Source: Pisolithus tinctorius
Taxonomy: Eukaryota; Basidiomycota; Agaricomycetes; Boletales; Pisolithaceae
DNA length: 64,000 nucleotides
Reading direction: 5' to 3'
Assembly (NCBI GenBank): GCA_024663395.1
Contig: JANFAH010000124.1
Location: 20,165-84,164, forward strand
Shown here: positions 44,397 to 55,622 of the stretch, piece by piece
Position numbering within the stretch: the first letter of the stretch is position 1
Layout of the letters: every line of letters starts with the position of its first letter
Translations under genes and position numbers: made by a program
Notes under the pieces: generated by a model
Told to the model about the DNA's origin: nothing
Database searches by the model: none
What the model saw: only the letters and a program-made list of their open reading frames with translations

Positions 44397-45797
44397 ATGT
44401 CCTACACCCCCAACACTGAGAACCCCGGCTCTGACTACTTCGACAATGACTTCCATGCTGACATCGATGAACCCTATGACCCCACTCGACCATATTTCCA
44501 TAGCTATGCCAGCCCCCCTCCTCGCCTCTCAGAACCACCGGTACGCTCCCCCGGAACGGTATGCACCACATCCCCCGCGGTACCCGCCGACTCCTCACAT
44601 GGCGGTACCTACCAACCCCTTCACGACTCCGTCGCCTCCGCCACGCGCCCGTACCCATACCTGGTCGTCCGCTCGGTCCCCTCTTCGCAGAGAGCTCGCA
44701 AGGACGCCTGCAAGGGAAAGTCCAAGGCTCACTTGGGACCACCTGAGCCTCGCTATGACGCCTCTTTCAGATCCTGCAACACGCCTCCCCTCTCCCAAGC
44801 CGGTTACAGATCCCCCTCCCCGCTCCCTCGTGCTGGCCCATCCGCTCCAGCAGCTTCCGTCGCACCGGCCAGTCTCTCGGCCCCAGCAACCGCCCCCGCA
44901 GCCCCCTCCTCCGGTAAATGGGTGGCTCCCGAGGCAAGCATCTTCCTCGGTTACATGCGGCTGCTTAACGACTTCGAGCGCTGGGAATCACACGGCTGGA
45001 GAGCAGGAGAACGTCACGAACATCTACGGGTGTTGTCTAAGATCTTCAGAAGCTCAGAAGTGATCGGCAAGCGGGTCCACGATCAGGTGACGACAGCGGA
45101 AGGAAGCTTCGAGGTCCATACCTACGAAGGAATCGACAAAGCCAACTCGTCGATCCTCCAGGAGGCCCTTAGAACGCAGGAGGCCATCGTCAAGATCATC
45201 CACGAGGATTATGGACCGTCCCTCATCTCTTCCTTTCGAGCCTTCCTCGACAGAACCCCGGTCAACGTCGTGGTCCGTGGGCTCCTCCCTCCGGAAGGTC
45301 AAACAGCGGCTGGAGGACAGGGCCTACCTGAGAACCCTGACGGAAAGAAGACACGGAAGGTCGAGGGAGAAAAAGCCGATCAAGGGAGGACGCTACAATC
45401 TGGATCCGGAGGAGGTGGAGAGGTTGTCGGAGATGTCGAGCCGAGGTGTCGCGATTGCTGGGAGAAGATTATACCGGGCCAAGGAAGAGAACACTTTCAA
45501 GCCGTCGCAGACTCGCTCGCATCCGTCCCCTTCAACGGATCACCCCGCGACTGGCTCGATTTCTTCACTCAGGCCCGAGGTGATGCCGCTGGAAGAGCCG
45601 TCTTTAACGCTACTCAGACAACAAGAGCTCTACCAGCAGCTCCCTTCGTCCCTATACCTGTCTCCTCGCTCAGCAAAAGAGAACTTGGTGGGCTCGTTCC
45701 CGTCGATTGGCAGCATCCCCTCCATCAGTTCGCCTGCTACCAATGTTCATGCCTTGGACATTGGTCGTCTAACTGCCCAACTCGCGGTGGCAACTAA
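44397..45797 (+). CDS. Element B third ORF: CCHC zinc-knuckle protein downstream of pol
   Basis: ATG 44397, six bases after the pol stop (44388-44390); 466 codons. Residues 1-180: Pro/Ser-rich disorder. About 185-310: a helical domain (LGYMRLLNDFERW...EHLRVLSKIFRSSEVIG...) homologous to element A's third ORF (YLDITRALDVFNN...LLSEIYRAADMIG). The C-terminus HPLHQFACYQCSCLGHWSSNC is a perfect CCHC knuckle (C-x2-C-x4-H-x4-C). This is separate from the Gag knuckle at the 5' end. The frame may have been altered in the middle, since a second open frame (45211-45861) overlaps. Function unknown; RNA binding is inferred from the knuckle. Confidence 0.7.
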   Translation: MSYTPNTENPGSDYFDNDFHADIDEPYDPTRPYFHSYASPPPRLSEPPVRSPGTVCTTSPAVPADSSHGGTYQPLHDSVASATRPYPYLVVRSVPSSQRARKDACKGKSKAHLGPPEPRYDASFRSCNTPPLSQAGYRSPSPLPRAGPSAPAASVAPASLSAPATAPAAPSSGKWVAPEASIFLGYMRLLNDFERWESHGWRAGERHEHLRVLSKIFRSSEVIGKRVHDQVTTAEGSFEVHTYEGIDKANSSILQEALRTQEAIVKIIHEDYGPSLISSFRAFLDRTPVNVVVRGLLPPEGQTAAGGQGLPENPDGKKTRKVEGEKADQGRTLQSGSGGGGEVVGDVEPRCRDCWEKIIPGQGREHFQAVADSLASVPFNGSPRDWLDFFTQARGDAAGRAVFNATQTTRALPAAPFVPIPVSSLSKRELGGLVPVDWQHPLHQFACYQCSCLGHWSSNCPTRGGN

Positions 45798-45859
45798 CTC
45801 GGAGATCCGCTCATGGGTGCAACAAGGCCTCTACCTGCCTTCGGAGGACCTCAGGCCTT

Positions 45860-45872
45860 GAGGGGGGGGTGA
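45860..45872 (+). promoter_or_regulatory. Polypurine tract of element B
   Basis: GAGGGGGGGGTGA directly before the 3' LTR (TGTTACGC, 45873). Confidence 0.85.
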
Positions 45873-45922
45873 TGTTACGCTGCGCTCACATGTTCCCCTT
45901 TTGCAGACGCTTACGTACTCCG
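45873..45922 (+). repeat. 3' LTR of element B, left piece
   Basis: First 50 bp of the LTR, ending in CTCCG (45918-45922), the left target duplication of LARD C. The intact 5' LTR reads straight through this point (TACTCCGCTCGCG). Confidence 0.93.
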
Positions 45923-46827
45923 TGTGAAGTACGGGTTTACCCTCAGGTGACCAGGCTTCAAGACCGGGTGACAGGGGTTAAGTCCGAGTGGCCAAAGTCA
46001 AGGCCGAGAGACAGGGGCCAAGTCTGGTTGGACCGGAGTTGAGGCCGGAGGTTAGGGGCTAAGTCCGGAGGACCGGACTTAAGACCGGGAGCGCGGGAAC
46101 AAGGCCGGTAGCGTGGGAAACCGACCGGTGTTGGAGTGCGCACAAGGGGAAGCCGGTCCGGGGTTGGATCTACCTCCCTTGGTCTCAGCTTATGTGCTGT
46201 ACCCTTATGCAAGCCGGGGAGAGGTCCGGGACAGGGGTCGGGGATAGCTTAAGGCTCGGCCTTAGCTATAGAGTAGTCTCGGGGTGTAGTACGGAGTTGA
46301 GGGTAATACTAAGTTGATATTCTGACTGAGGGTACTACGACGTATGTACAGGGGTTAAATACTTGAGGCCGGTCCGGAGTAAAGGACATGAAGCCGGACT
46401 TGTGAATAAGCTATTAGCAAGATGATTAGCAAGAGTGAGGACAGCCACAGAGGCTGTGCAGAGACTAATAGCTAAAGTCCGGGTGACCGGCATAACCGGG
46501 GTCGGACACAGGATTGTACAGTAAGCAAGGTCTGATGAACGGGCTAGACTAAATATAGTACAAACAAAGGGAAACAGACCGGAGTTATGTCCGGGTGACC
46601 CGGACATAGACCTGGGAGGACCGGGGTGGAGCAGCACAAGGCTGGGAGGCCGAAATGGACCGGAGATAGGGGTAAAACACCGGACTTGAGTTGTGCAGGC
46701 CGGAGTTGAGTTATCTAGGGCCGGGATTGGGTTTTCAGGCTGGACTAGGACCGGAGTTGACCGGAGTTAGGGGCTAGGGGTCCGGACTGGACTGGGACTG
46801 AGTCCGAGAGTCATGGATGATGTGACA
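45923..46827 (-). repeat. 3' LTR of LARD C (minus-strand sense)
   Basis: 905 bp; minus strand starts TGTCACATCATCC and ends ...CGTACTTCACA. Adjoins the polypurine tract at 46828. Confidence 0.92.
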
Positions 46828-46843
46828 GTATCCCCCTCTTAGG
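46828..46843 (-). promoter_or_regulatory. Polypurine tract of LARD C
   Basis: Minus strand CCTAAGAGGGGGATAC abutting the LTR; identical to C-prime. Confidence 0.85.
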
Positions 46844-48900
46844 AACCGAACCCTTGAGGTTCCATAGGGAAATATGCTCAGAGGGTTATGCAGTGAGGTC
46901 CCATGACTAGGAGTGAGTCCAAGTGCACACACAGTGCCAAGGGTGAGCCCGAGGGCTGGGAGACAGGCCAGCGATGACCGGAAGTCCAGTAGTTCAGACC
47001 AGAATGGGACAAGCCGGGTTTGTGGGCAAGGGTCAAGTCCGAGGACTGTTCTGGGAACCCGAGGCCAGAGAAGCGACAACAAGAGGGCCGGAGACCGGTC
47101 TAGGAGGCTGCCAGACAGTCCAGCAGGCCGGGACAAGGCAAAGCCGAGTCCGGAAGTGACTAGACCAGCTGTAGGGGTTTCCGGAGACAGCTGAAAGCTG
47201 AGGCCGATGTCTCAGAGGGCCGGAGTTGCACTTCAGAGCTGGGTTAAGGCAAACCGAAGGCTGGGAAAACCAGGTAAGGCCTAGGGGTGTGCTTCAGGGC
47301 CAGGTCAGGGAAAGCCGGAGACCGAAGACGTGCAGGGGACCAGTAATGTCCAACTAATGTACCAGGAGTGTGCCACTAAGGCCAGAGGTGCGCTTCAAAG
47401 CTGGTTCAGGGCAACATGGAGACCGAGAGGGTCTAGAGAGGCCTGGAGATGACCAAAAGATGGTCCAGGGGTGTACCAGTGTGCTGCTGAGTGACACCGG
47501 AAAGGCACAAAGGCTAGGTGGGTGCCGGGAAGGCCGGAAAACCGGTCTAGGAATGCACCAGTTGGACCGGGACTGCACTGCAGGGATACAGAGGGTCACG
47601 AGGAGTGCCGAAAAGGCCGGGTTTAGGTCCAAGGTCTGCTCCAGGGGGTCATGGGGTCTGAAAGTGTATCTACAGAAAAGAAAACAGATAACAGAAAACC
47701 AAGAAGACATATGACAAGGAAACAGGAAACCGAGACAGAGACAGGGGTCAAAGCCAAAGGCTGAGACCGAGGGTGGCTCAGGCCGGGGGTTGCAAAAGCT
47801 GGAGACAGAGACTGGGAGTGGTGGAGCCAGTTGTGCTAAAGTGAGGAAAACAGCAAGACCGAAGACCGGTCAAGGGAACAGAAGGCCTGGAAGGCCAGGA
47901 ACCGGTCTGAGGGTCAGAGAGGACCGGAAGGGGCAGCTGGAGACCGGTCTAATGGTCAGGGAGGGTTAGAAAAGCCAGGTGGGGTCCAGTCGGGAGCCAG
48001 TGAGGACTGAAAGGGTTAGAAAGGCTATGGGAGACCAGTCTCGACCTGGATGGGGCTGTAAGGCCGGAAATCCAAAGGGAGACCGGTCTGGAGTTGGGCC
48101 AGGCCGGAGCAACCAGCTGAAGGCCGGTCTGAAGGAGTCGGAGGGGTTTGGGGTGGCTAGTGGTGACCTGAGGTGCCTTCTAGCTGGTGGGCTGACAACC
48201 GGAGGCCAAAACAGTGTAGGCCGACAGGCTAACACTGAGACCGGGGTAACCAGGGGTAGCAGGGTGTAAACCCAAGGCCAGAAGTGGCAAGCCCAAGTGC
48301 CGAGCACCTTGGAACAGGCCGGACGGGCTTCTGGAGGACAGTGAGGGACCGGGGAGGCTGTCTAGGACAGCGAGAGTTGAGTTTGCACAAAGACTGGAGG
48401 GCTGGACATAGCTAGGCATGAACCGGAGACCAGCAGGTCATAAAACCGGTTCAATGAAGGCCTAGGGATGTCGGCAGGAAGTGAGTCCAGGTGTTGAGTC
48501 CGGTTTAGGGGTGTCCGGAGTTAGTTGGAGGTGGGTTCTCCGGTGGCAAGAAGCCCGAGGGCCAAAAGTCATTGGAGGACCAGTTCAGGGGGTCTGGAGA
48601 CCGGGTGAGGCCTAGGGGTTGTCCAGCCAAAAGGCTGAGAACAGGAGGCCGAGGCCAGTGAGACCGGTGAACACACAACTACCGAGGCCGAGGACCACCA
48701 AGACAGTGAGACCGGAGTACCAACACAGATGTTAGGGGCTGGGAGCAACCCAGGGCATGTGGTTTGGGAGTGCTTTGGTATGCAAGGACTGGACCAAGGA
48801 ACCAGGGACCGGTGTGCAGGGACCGAGTGGGGTTGTGCTGAGGGCACTGGAGAGGTAGTGGATAGGGGTTTGGAAGAGAGTAGTCACTAGCGAGGTCCCT

Positions 48901-48915
48901 TATCCCCCTCTTAGG
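48901..48915 (-). promoter_or_regulatory. Internal polypurine tract of LARD C
   Basis: Minus strand CCTAAGAGGGGGATA followed by the same 8-bp hairpin as at 4242-4256 of C-prime. Confidence 0.6.
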
Positions 48916-51706
48916 GTAGACTTCCCAAGTCTACAGGGGTATGAGGTGTGGGCTAGGACTACCAAGAGGAGTACTGGACAGGTAGTAGGAGTACTACCAC
49001 CAGAGTTGCAAGTCCGAGTACTGAGAATGCTGAGACCGGCTTAACAGGTGTCAAGACCGGTTTCGGGAAGCTTTTTCAAGGCCGGAAAAGCTTTAAAACC
49101 GGAGATACAAGGCCGGCAGAGCAGGCCGGACTGGTATGGGGATAGTAAGGAGTGTCGGAGTCACAGGTGAGGGTATGGAGGCCGGAACCAGAGCCCGAGA
49201 GGAAACCAGAAGGCCGGTGAAGACCAGCAGGCCAAAAGACAACTGGTAAGACCGGAGTCGGGAGAGTGGGTAGGACTGGAGTTCCGGAGTCGATGGTGGG
49301 GTGACAGTGGCAATGGTTAGGGGAAGGTGAGGGGTTAGCTGGTACCCGAAGGGGCCTTGCGAACATACAAGTTCCGGGGCGAGTGGGTGAGCTGGGAAAA
49401 CAGACCAGCAGAGTCGGGGGTTTGTCAGATGGGCCGAAGCCCGGGGTGTCTTGCAAGCAAATTCATGCTCCAAGGCGGGGTTGACGTCAGGGGGGTTAGC
49501 AAACTTTAGTATTAGGCAGGGATAGGTGACTGCACTACACTCGGCCACCAACGGGTGCCTATTGAGTGGGCTAGTCGGTTCCCTACAACCAAGATACTTC
49601 AGTTCCTAACGGGTTGACAAGGCCGGTTAAAACAGGGGTCGGAGACCGAGAGAGAACCAAGGCCGGGTCCACCAAGGACCGGAAAGAGGTGCTAGGTCAA
49701 GACCATAGCACTGGGGTAGAGGACAGGGGTAGTTCCGGGAGGAGGGAGAGGCCCGAAGGCCAAACGAGTGACAGAGGAGTAGCATAGAGCTACCCAAGGG
49801 GTATCAGAGGCCGAGGGAGGCCGGAGACGGGAGACTGGCCAAAAGAAGGAAACCCGGAGTGAGCAAGACCGGTCAGGGACCATGAGGAAGTCCGGAGACA
49901 AGCACCGGGAAAGAGAAAGGAGTCCGGAGTCAGCAAGACCGGTCAGGGGTTACAAGGAAGTCCGGAGATAACAGGCCGGACAAAGGCTGACAAGGCCTAG
50001 TGCGGGAGGGAAGACCGGAACTCAGGAGACCGGTCATAAAGGAGTCCGGAGGTGAAAAAAGCGGACAAAATAGGGGGACCGGAGTTAGCAAGTCCGGTCC
50101 AGGGCTGAACAGCCAGGTGAGTCCGAGGGAAGTTGGGGGTCCAGCAGGGTTTGGCAGTACGAGCCAGGGCCACAAGGGGACCGGAGCTGGCAAGTCTGGG
50201 CTGTAAAGCCTGGTGAAACCAAAGGCCTGGCAGGACAAGCCAGGGGGTGCTAAGGGAACAGAGTAATGCACTAATTGATTTGTCTCTACCGAGACCACCA
50301 GTTTGGCTTCTGGTGTACCGGAGTACCAACTTGTTGACCCAGTTAGGATCCTGGGGTAGACTCTAATTGTTTTGTCTCAACTGAGACTACCGGTTTTGGC
50401 TTCCGGAGTACAAAGCTACCAACTTGTTAACCCGGTTAGGATCCCGGGTGGACAGAGGACAGGGAAAGGACCGGAAATGAGGTCAGGGACCGGGACAGGG
50501 GCCGGAGAACCGGCAGACTGGTCCTAGACCGAAAACTGGGGGTCAGGAGCAAGTCCAAAGGGCTAGCATGCCCAGGGGGTACCCCTAAGTGAAAAGTGAG
50601 GCCGGAAAAGAGGTCAGGACCGGGCTAAGGGCCAGAGGGCTGGCAGACTGGTCCTAGACCGAAACAGAGGTGTCACGTGCTAGCCAAGACCACCAGAGCC
50701 GAGGCCGGTGCAAGTCCAAGGACAAGCACCACCCGAGGCCGAGGTGACTAGTGCAGCACCGGGACAATGGACAGGAGACCCAGGAGGGGTCTGTAAGGAA
50801 CAGAAAAGGTCTGAGGAGAGCCAGGACCGGTCCAAACCTAGTAACAGGCCTAGACAAGTCCGGGTGAGGTGGCTGAGTCAAACCAGGGCCAAGAGGGCCA
50901 GTAACAAAGGGCGGGAGGCCGAGGGAAGTGGCAAACTGGCTTCAGGCAAGTCCGGGTGAGTGTGGACAGGCCAGTAACAGACAGTCTGGAGACTGGAAGG
51001 GGGTCCAGGGCTCCAAGGCCGATGGAACAAAGGCCGAGGGTGGAGACCGGACCCAAAAACCGCTGAAGCCGAGTGCCGATGGGGAAGAGGGAAGGCGTTG
51101 AGGGCCAGGACTGGCCAAGTCCAGGCCTGGGGGTTGCACCGGAGGTGCACAGAGGTCCGAAGACCAATATCAGGGAGTCAGGAGGTCAAATGAGTGATGA
51201 GATCCCAGTGTTCAGTACAGTAGAACTGGACGAAGACAGCTGGGCTAGAGTGCTGGGACAACCGAGGTAAGGACTGAGGTGGAGACTGGGGTGACCAGCC
51301 AGAGGTCAGGGGTAGCTCGGGGGAGCTGACAGAAGTGAGTCCGGTTGATGAGGCCGGCTCAGGGGCAAGTCCGGAGGGTAACTCCGACCTGGAAGTGGGC
51401 TCAGGCATGAACCCAGGTTGGTGGTGAGTCCGGATGGTGAGTCCGACTCAGGGGTTGACATGGCCGGTCCGGAGTCAGGAAGAAACGAGTGGCAGGCAGG
51501 GGTCAGGAGTGAGGGAATGGATGCATTTAAGTTTTGACCACTAAGGACATAGTGTCAGGGGTAATGCAACCCGGGGGTGTGCAGAGTGCCAAGGGGTGCC
51601 GGGTTACCTCTCTGCTTTAGCAGAGATCTCCGGGTTGGGCTCCGGAGTCAGACAAGAGGTATTCCGATGAGTCCCAACGGGCAAGGTCATGGCTTGCACA
51701 AGTGTG

Positions 51707-51717
51707 AGTCAGAATAT
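51707..51717 (-). promoter_or_regulatory. Self-complementary primer-binding site of LARD C
   Basis: Minus strand ATATTCTGACT, two bases inside the LTR, a perfect complement of the presumed transcript start in the adjoining LTR (plus-strand 52114-52124). Confidence 0.78.
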
Positions 51718-51719
51718 AC

Positions 51720-52622
51720 TGTGAAGTACGGGTTTACCCTCAGGTGACCAGGCTTCAAGACCGGGTGACAGGGGTTAAGTCCGAGTGGCCAAAGTCAAGG
51801 CCGAGAGACAGGGGCCAAGTCTGGTTGGACCGGAGTTGAGGCCGGAGGTTAGGGGCTAAGTCCGGAGGACCGGACTTAAGACCGGGAGCGCGGGAACAAG
51901 GCCGGTAGCGTGGGAAACCGACCGGTGTTGGAGTGCGCACAAGGGGAAGCCGGTCCGGGGTTGGATCTACCTCCCTTGGTCTCAGCTTATGTGCTGTACC
52001 CTTATGCAAGCCGGGGAGAGGTCCGGGACAGGGGTCGGGGATAGCTTAAGGCTCGGCCTTAGCTATAGAGTAGTCTCGGGGTGTAGTACGGAGTTGAGGG
52101 TAATACTAAGTTGATATTCTGACTGAGGGTACTACGACGTATGTACAGGGGTTAAATACTTGAGGCCGGTCCGGAGTAAAGGACATGAAGCCGGACTTGT
52201 GAATAAGCTATTAGCAAGATGATTAGCAAGAGTGAGGACAGCCACAGAGGCTGTGCAGAGACTAATAGCTAAAGTCCGGGTGACCGGCATAACCGGGGTC
52301 GGACACAGGATTGTACAGTAAGCAAGGTCTGATGAACGGGCTAGACTAAATATAGTACAAACAAAGGGAAACAGACCGGAGTTATGTCCGGGTGACCCGG
52401 ACATAGACCTGGGAGGACCGGGGTGGAGCAGCACAAGGCTGGGAGGCCGAAATGGACCGGAGATAGGGGTAAAACACCGGACTTGAGTTGTGCAGGCCGG
52501 AGTTGAGTTATCTAGGGCCGGGATTGGGTTTTCCAGGCTGGACTAGGACCGGAGTTGACCGGAGTTAGGGGCTAGGGGTCCGGACTGGACTGGGACTGAG
52601 TCCGAGAGTCATGGATGTGACA
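51720..52622 (-). repeat. 5' LTR of LARD C (minus-strand sense)
   Basis: 903 bp with TG...CA ends; promoter-side LTR with a TATTTAA-type box about 30 nt before the presumed start. Confidence 0.92.
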
Positions 52623-52627
52623 CTCCG

Positions 52628-53246
52628 CTCGCGCCTGCTCCCGCCTCTAGAGGCGTTCCGCTTACCCGCAAGCCACTGTCTACGCAGTTGGACTTGCGTT
52701 CTGTATGTTTCCCTTTTCTCTGTTTCCTCTTTTGGTTGACTCCTGTCAACCCCGTGTTGTACTATATCCGGACGTTACGTCCGCTTCCCCTTCCCTCCAT
52801 GATCCGCTGGTGGCCCTGATCCACGCGGTCACGTGACGCGTTCACCCCGGGTGAACGCTCCACCCTATTTCACATATACGCAGTTAACCCTCTGTTTATC
52901 CCCTCTCGCATAGCTGTTTACCCCTGCGCCCGCATCGCAATGACTCCGTCTTGCCTTGTTCGGACTCGGGTGAGCGACTGTACGAGTATTCGAATGTTTG
53001 GCCCGCAGTACTGTACATACGTATATAAACCTGCATGTATCGTACTTGCCCCTCATTCGAAATCTACTTTGCAACCACCCTTAGCTCTGCGCGCTGTACC
53101 AACAAGGACTCGCCAGTACGACTTCGGTTGGCCAAGACTAGTGTTCCGCCGCTAGTGAAGTTAAATTACGCACCACTCTCGCGCAGTCACATGCCTGTGC
53201 TTCATCACACTTGATTCGTGGCGCGATACGAGTCGTCGGCATAACA
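52628..53246 (+). repeat. 3' LTR of element B, right piece
   Basis: Remaining 619 bp after the second CTCCG; with 45873-45922 it gives 669 bp, exactly the 5' LTR length. Ends ...GGCATAACA, followed by AGAAC, B's target duplication. Confidence 0.93.
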
Positions 53247-54264
53247 AGAACAAAAATACGACTCTATTCTCACAGTTGTCGATCAGGGCCTCACCAAAGC
53301 CACATTGTTCACCCCATGTCACAAAACAATTGACTCCATTGGGATCACCTGACTCTTCCATCAATTCATTTATTCCTGATTTGGGGTACTGGAATTGGTA
53401 ATCTCAGATCGTGGTCCACAGTTTGCATCTTTGTTTACCAAAGAGCTGTACAAAGCAATAGGGGTAAAAACCAAGCTAAGTACTGGGTACCATCCACAAA
53501 CTAATGGAGAAAGCAAACGGGTTAATCAGGAGGTCGAGGGGTACTGTCACCTGTACTGCTCCAAGTTCCCTAACTCATGGAGCGCAAAACTACCCTCCGC
53601 TGAGTTTGCTCACAACTCCTGGATCCACTCTGTTCACATGATGACCCCGTTCTCCCTCATCCTCAGATATGACCCTTCCCCCTACCCTGAAGTATGACTC
53701 ACCCTGGTCCCCTCCATAGATGAAAGGCTAGAACGACTTGCATCAAGCCAGGATGTTACCATCCTTGTGCACAGAAAGGCACAGGAATTGATGCATTCGT
53801 GCAGCAAAGGTTTGTATGTGCCACTGAAAGTCGGAGATCAGGTGCTGTTGGATACTGGGCACCTTAGGATCAAAAACCAGTGCGACAAGATTGCACCCCA
53901 ACATCTCGGACCTTTCAAAGTGACTCAGGTCATGTCACCTGTCACCTTCCAATTGGACCTTCCCTCTACTTGGAAGGTTCATCTGGTGTTCCATGGGTCC
54001 CGCATCTTTCCATTCACCAAAAACAAAACATATGGTGCTGCACCTGCAGCACCATTACCGGAGTTGGTAGATGAAGAGGTGGAGTGGGAGGTTGAGGCGA
54101 TACTGAATCACAAAACAGATGGGCACAGAGGACAGCACAAATACCTGATCAAGTGGAAAGGGTTCCCGCATTCATCAAATACATGGGAACCCGAAGAACA
54201 TATAAAAGACCATGCAATGGATGCCCTTGATCAGTACAAGCTCGCTTGCCACCTCAGAAATTAA
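53247..54264 (+). pseudogene. Element A integrase (core, C-terminus) and chromodomain
   Basis: Continues the frame cut at 39150: YDSILTVVDQGLTKATLFTPCHKTID, then two stops, VISDRGPQFASLFTKEL with the second catalytic Asp, YHPQTNGESKRVNQ with the Glu, FAHNSWIHSVHMMTPF, then KIAPQHLGPFKVTQ...HLVFHGSRIFPF, and chromodomain WEVEAILNHKTDG...YLIKWKGFPHSSNTWEPEEH. Pol ends at TAA 54262-54264. Stops at 53350-53385 and 53698 break the frame. Confidence 0.9.
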
Positions 54265-55622
54265 TGGACTCCCCTTGCTCTGTCAACACTGAAAATGACT
54301 ATGCCAACCTCATTGGAGAATCTGTTTATGACCCCTCAGCCAACCAAGACTTCTTACAGGTCCCACCCATCGTCTATCACAACTCCCCTCCCCTGTCCCC
54401 CTCCTCCTGCTTTCCTGGATCGGACTCCACATCCCTCTTGTCACAGTCTGTACTGCCCTCTCTTGCCAAACCTCCAAGATTGCATCCACACCAGGGTTTC
54501 TCGGTCCGCCAAGTACTGCTCCCCAAGGCCAGAGTCCCCCCAGTTGGGGACAGTAACCACAAGGGAAAGGGAAAGGGTAAAGAGAAGCCTCACCATGACA
54601 CCGATCAAGGAGCAGCCAGCAGCCACTCCACCAATGCTCCCATCTCTCCCCACATTTGCCCCACCTGTCCAGCAGAACCTGTCACCAGTCACAATGCCGC
54701 CCTCAACATGCTTGCCTCAGTCACCCTTGCCAGGGATGACGAGCTGTGACTACCAGTCTCAGCAAGTGACTACCTGGACATTACTAGGGCACTTGACGTC
54801 TTCAACAATGGGGATGACATTGATGGGTGCACACAGGAACAAGTTAAGTATTTTGGGCTGTTGTCTGAAATCTACAGAGCAGCAGACATGATTGGATGGT
54901 GTGCCTCCAAGCTTAGGACCCAGCAACTTTCTGGGACCACTCCCCTGGCAGAGGTCATTATGACCTCCATGCTTGAAAAGGGATATGTGGACATTTTAGA
55001 AGCAGCAACCGGAGGAGCCTACCATCACCTTCACAACCAACAGATTGGCAAGTTTCTCGCCCCTACGGCTTCTCAGCTTCTCAACTGGATCAAACCTAAA
55101 GAAATGTCTCCAGTCGTACCTGAAATGAAGCCTTCTGCTGATCAGGAAGTCCGGTGGGATCCCCTGTTGGAAATGGCTGATAACATGACAGTTTTTAAAG
55201 AGGTTGGTGCTCGTCTGGGGATGGGATGTAACAACTCTGGTTGGGAGGTTTTTCTAACAGATGCTTCGTGGGCCGGCCTTGACAAGAACTATCATAATGC
55301 TGTCCATGCCACTGGTCTCTCCCTCCAACTCCCTTCCTCCCCATCCCTACTGATCAACTTTGGTTCTACACCAGAGGACATACTGTGGTTCCTGAGGGAC
55401 ACCCCCTCTACAAGTACGCTTGCCACCAGTGTCATTACCTGGGACATTGGTCCTGCTGCAATGGACAAGGTTCACATTGGACCCGAGCAAGCAAGGAACT
55501 GTCGTCTTCACCAACTCCATTGCCCATTGCCTCTCACACTCGTTCCCACTGCCCACTTTGCAACTTATCTGCCAACACCCATGCCTTGTCCTCAAGGGTC
55601 TGAGGACCTTAGAGGGGGGTGA
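54264..55622 (+). pseudogene. Element A third ORF (CCHC protein), frameshifted
   Basis: The ATG overlaps the pol stop codon (TAATG at 54262-54266). The first frame (MDSPCSVNTENDYANLIG...) stops at 54749 and the similarity to B's third ORF continues in another frame (LLSEIYRAADMIGWCASKL..., 54861 on). The C-terminal knuckle ACHQCHYLGHWSC is visible but its last Cys is displaced. The last codons (SEDLR) run into the polypurine tract at 55608. Same disordered-helical-knuckle order as B. Confidence 0.72.
55608..55622 (+). promoter_or_regulatory. Polypurine tract of element A
   Basis: TTAGAGGGGGGTGA-type tract immediately before the LTR start TGTTACACCC at 55623. Confidence 0.82.

Larger units (their letters stand above)
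45923..52622 (-). mobile_element. LARD copy C: complete 6.7-kb coding-free LTR element
   Basis: LTRs 45923-46827 (905 bp) and 51720-52622 (903 bp) are the same except for one 1-bp and one 3-bp indel as read, so this is a young insertion. The 5-bp duplication CTCCG is at 45918-45922 and 52623-52627. The interior (46828-51719, 4892 bp) is colinear with C-prime's. Signals again point to the minus strand. No coding similarity in six frames. CCGG-dense, plus-strand purine-rich. Confidence 0.92.
39151..53246 (+). mobile_element. Ty3/gypsy chromovirus B, internally deleted and split by a LARD
   Basis: 669-bp LTRs (39151-39819; 45873-45922 plus 52628-53246), flanked by AGAAC at 39146-39150 and 53247-53251. 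Contains an intact gag frame, a start of pol, solo LTR S2 in place of protease/RT/RNase H, the integrase end with chromodomain, a third ORF and a polypurine tract. LARD C is inserted in its 3' LTR. The LTRs differ by 16 transitions, 14 at CpG. Confidence 0.93.
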
